Source: Trogon surrucura (lineage: Eukaryota; Chordata; Aves; Trogoniformes; Trogonidae). Taken from it: a stretch of 64,000 bases of DNA. This document shows, in pieces, positions 62,692-64,000 of this stretch. The notes under the pieces were generated by a model, which saw only the letters and a list, made by a program, of their open reading frames with translations, was not told the DNA's origin and did no database searches. The position numbers were made by a program, and so were the translations under genes. The stretch covers positions 91,444,122 to 91,508,121 of the forward strand of contig CM036618.1 in NCBI GenBank assembly GCA_020746105.1. The letters are read 5' to 3'. Positions within the stretch are counted from its first letter, which is position 1; the number at the start of each line of letters is the position of its first letter.

Positions 62692-64000
62692 GGCCTGTCA
62701 TCTGTGTTACCTAACATCTAGCCAAGTTTCTGTTGAAATATCTGATTAATTTGGGGGTTTTCATTAATGTGGTTTTTGGAACAAATTAAATGTGACCAAG
62801 TTCCCAACAGGTATCTGAAATTTGTTTTCTGCTGATGAACTCTTTATACAAATGAACACCAATTTGCATCATGAAGCACATGCTTCACTCGGGCTGCCTA
62901 ACAGGACTGAACACCGAGACAGAAATTGCTCCTTGCAGTGCCTTTCTTACAAGGTGGTAGCCCCTTAGGCCCAGCTCATGCTTTGGCTTTTGTGTGTATG
63001 TGTTCCTTTACAGCTTTTCTGGAAATGCAGTACTTGTTTTATAGCAGTCTGAGTTTGCTGTGCTCCTCTTCAAAAGGGTCATGTATCTTTTATTTATTTA
63101 GATACTAACTAGAGGTTGGATTGTTCCCCTCCCTCTCCCTACACACCCCAAGGATTTACAGTGTTTTAAGGTGTGTGAGAGGGTTTGTTTGGGTAGGAGA
63201 ACTCACCATAAAAAGTTGTCACTTGTTTCTTGCAACCAAGGCGAGTTGTTTTGGTTAAGCGCAGTATTACGCCAGTGTGTTTGTCAGTGTCAATTTATGC
63301 CAGGCTTTAAATGGGGTACTGCGCAATGAGTTTGTTTTCTGGTAGCCTGTAATCCTTTCAGGCTAGCTAACATTAACAAGCGGCAGCGTTACTGGGGCTG
63401 GTTTTCTTTTGATCATGCACAACCCTAGTCAGGAAATGGGTGAGGAGCATGAGTCATGATTACACTCCCCTAATGTGACTGCCTACTAGAAGTTTTCTTT
63501 TTGCCACCAATACGCTTTCCCTTGACGCTGCTTCTGAAAACAAAATGTCCATTTTGGAGCACTTTGAAATATTGACCTTTAAAGAGAGGGATTTATGTTC
63601 TCTTGCAAAGTTTTAAGCAAGAGCCCCTGTAGAGTGCAGACGGAACACAAATGTCTGCAAAATGCTTTTCCAGAAAGCTGCAAAGGACAGGACTTGACTT
63701 GCAGTACATTAGGTCTGTTTCGGTTCAGTTTCCCTGACCCATTTTATTATTCTGCCACATTGCCTGCACATGCACTCTCGAGGTCCAGTCTTCTCTCTAT
63801 ACAGGTCCTGTCATCTCGCTCACCATTTGGCTTGAGCTGTGTCTTAGAGCTGTATTTCTCTTGAAATATGGCTGTAGTAATGGGAATCTAGGTGCTGAGT
63901 ACTGGCTGAGGTAACACCTTGAGTGCTGAGAAGGTAGCCTTAGTGGGATTTGAGACAGCAGTACTTCAGACAGTTTAATTAAATACATGGGGTTTAGAGT
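62692..64000. other. Non-coding, probable intron
   Basis: No gene was recognised. About 63230-63480 is a non-repetitive block with mixed composition that resembles conserved regulatory DNA. The last 500 bases contain only short, unrecognised frames. Confidence 0.45.

Noticed and set aside
1-64000. CRISPR arrays, operons, prokaryotic promoters or terminators
   Set aside because: The window has vertebrate retrotransposons and a CpG island, no regularly spaced repeats and no gene clusters, so such calls would be meaningless.

Overview
The window looks like ordinary non-coding nuclear DNA from a bird. Four things point there. Short 5'-truncated CR1 LINE tails occur in both orientations and carry the diagnostic terminal ATTCTATGATTCTATG motif. 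A GC-rich interspersed repeat of about 1.2 kb (6094-7275) is one I recognise as common in bird genomes. A tRNA-Ile-derived SINE with a CR1-type tail (22251-22424) resembles CR1-mobilised SINEs known from songbirds, such as zebra finch TguSINE1. Recognisable repeat density is otherwise low. A passerine is the best guess, but the species cannot be named from this sequence.

No protein-coding gene was recognised. The open frames are short, lack recognisable domains, and mostly have the composition expected by chance. The longest (up to 267 codons, near 48.3-49.2 kb) lie in a CpG island and are open on both strands because GC-rich DNA has few stop codons.

Layout. 1-6 kb: unique sequence with one CR1 tail. 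6.1-7.3 kb: the avian GC-rich repeat. 7.3-22 kb: unique AT-rich sequence with one CR1 tail, two small local duplications and a conserved-element-like block near 16.1-16.4 kb. 22.25-22.42 kb: the SINE. 22.5-48 kb: mostly unique sequence. It holds a juxtaposed acceptor/donor at 27136/27137 that looks like a recursive splice site, a 54-bp perfectly alternating purine-pyrimidine tract, an ATGTT microsatellite, a possible exon at 38133-38454, and blocks resembling conserved regulatory elements. About 48.1-49.5 kb: a strong CpG island with Sp1-type boxes, a long ATG-free stretch and a consensus splice donor at 48899, read here as the promoter and non-coding first exon of a plus-strand gene whose other exons lie beyond the window. 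49.6-64 kb: probably the first intron of that gene, with two small CR1 tails.

I found no convincing new multi-gene system. The most useful observations are the CpG-island promoter with its donor, the recursive-splice-like site, the CR1-tailed tRNA SINE beside a plain CR1 copy of the same tail subfamily, and the Z-DNA-prone tract. No RNA genes expected to be functional, CRISPR arrays or prokaryotic signals were seen.
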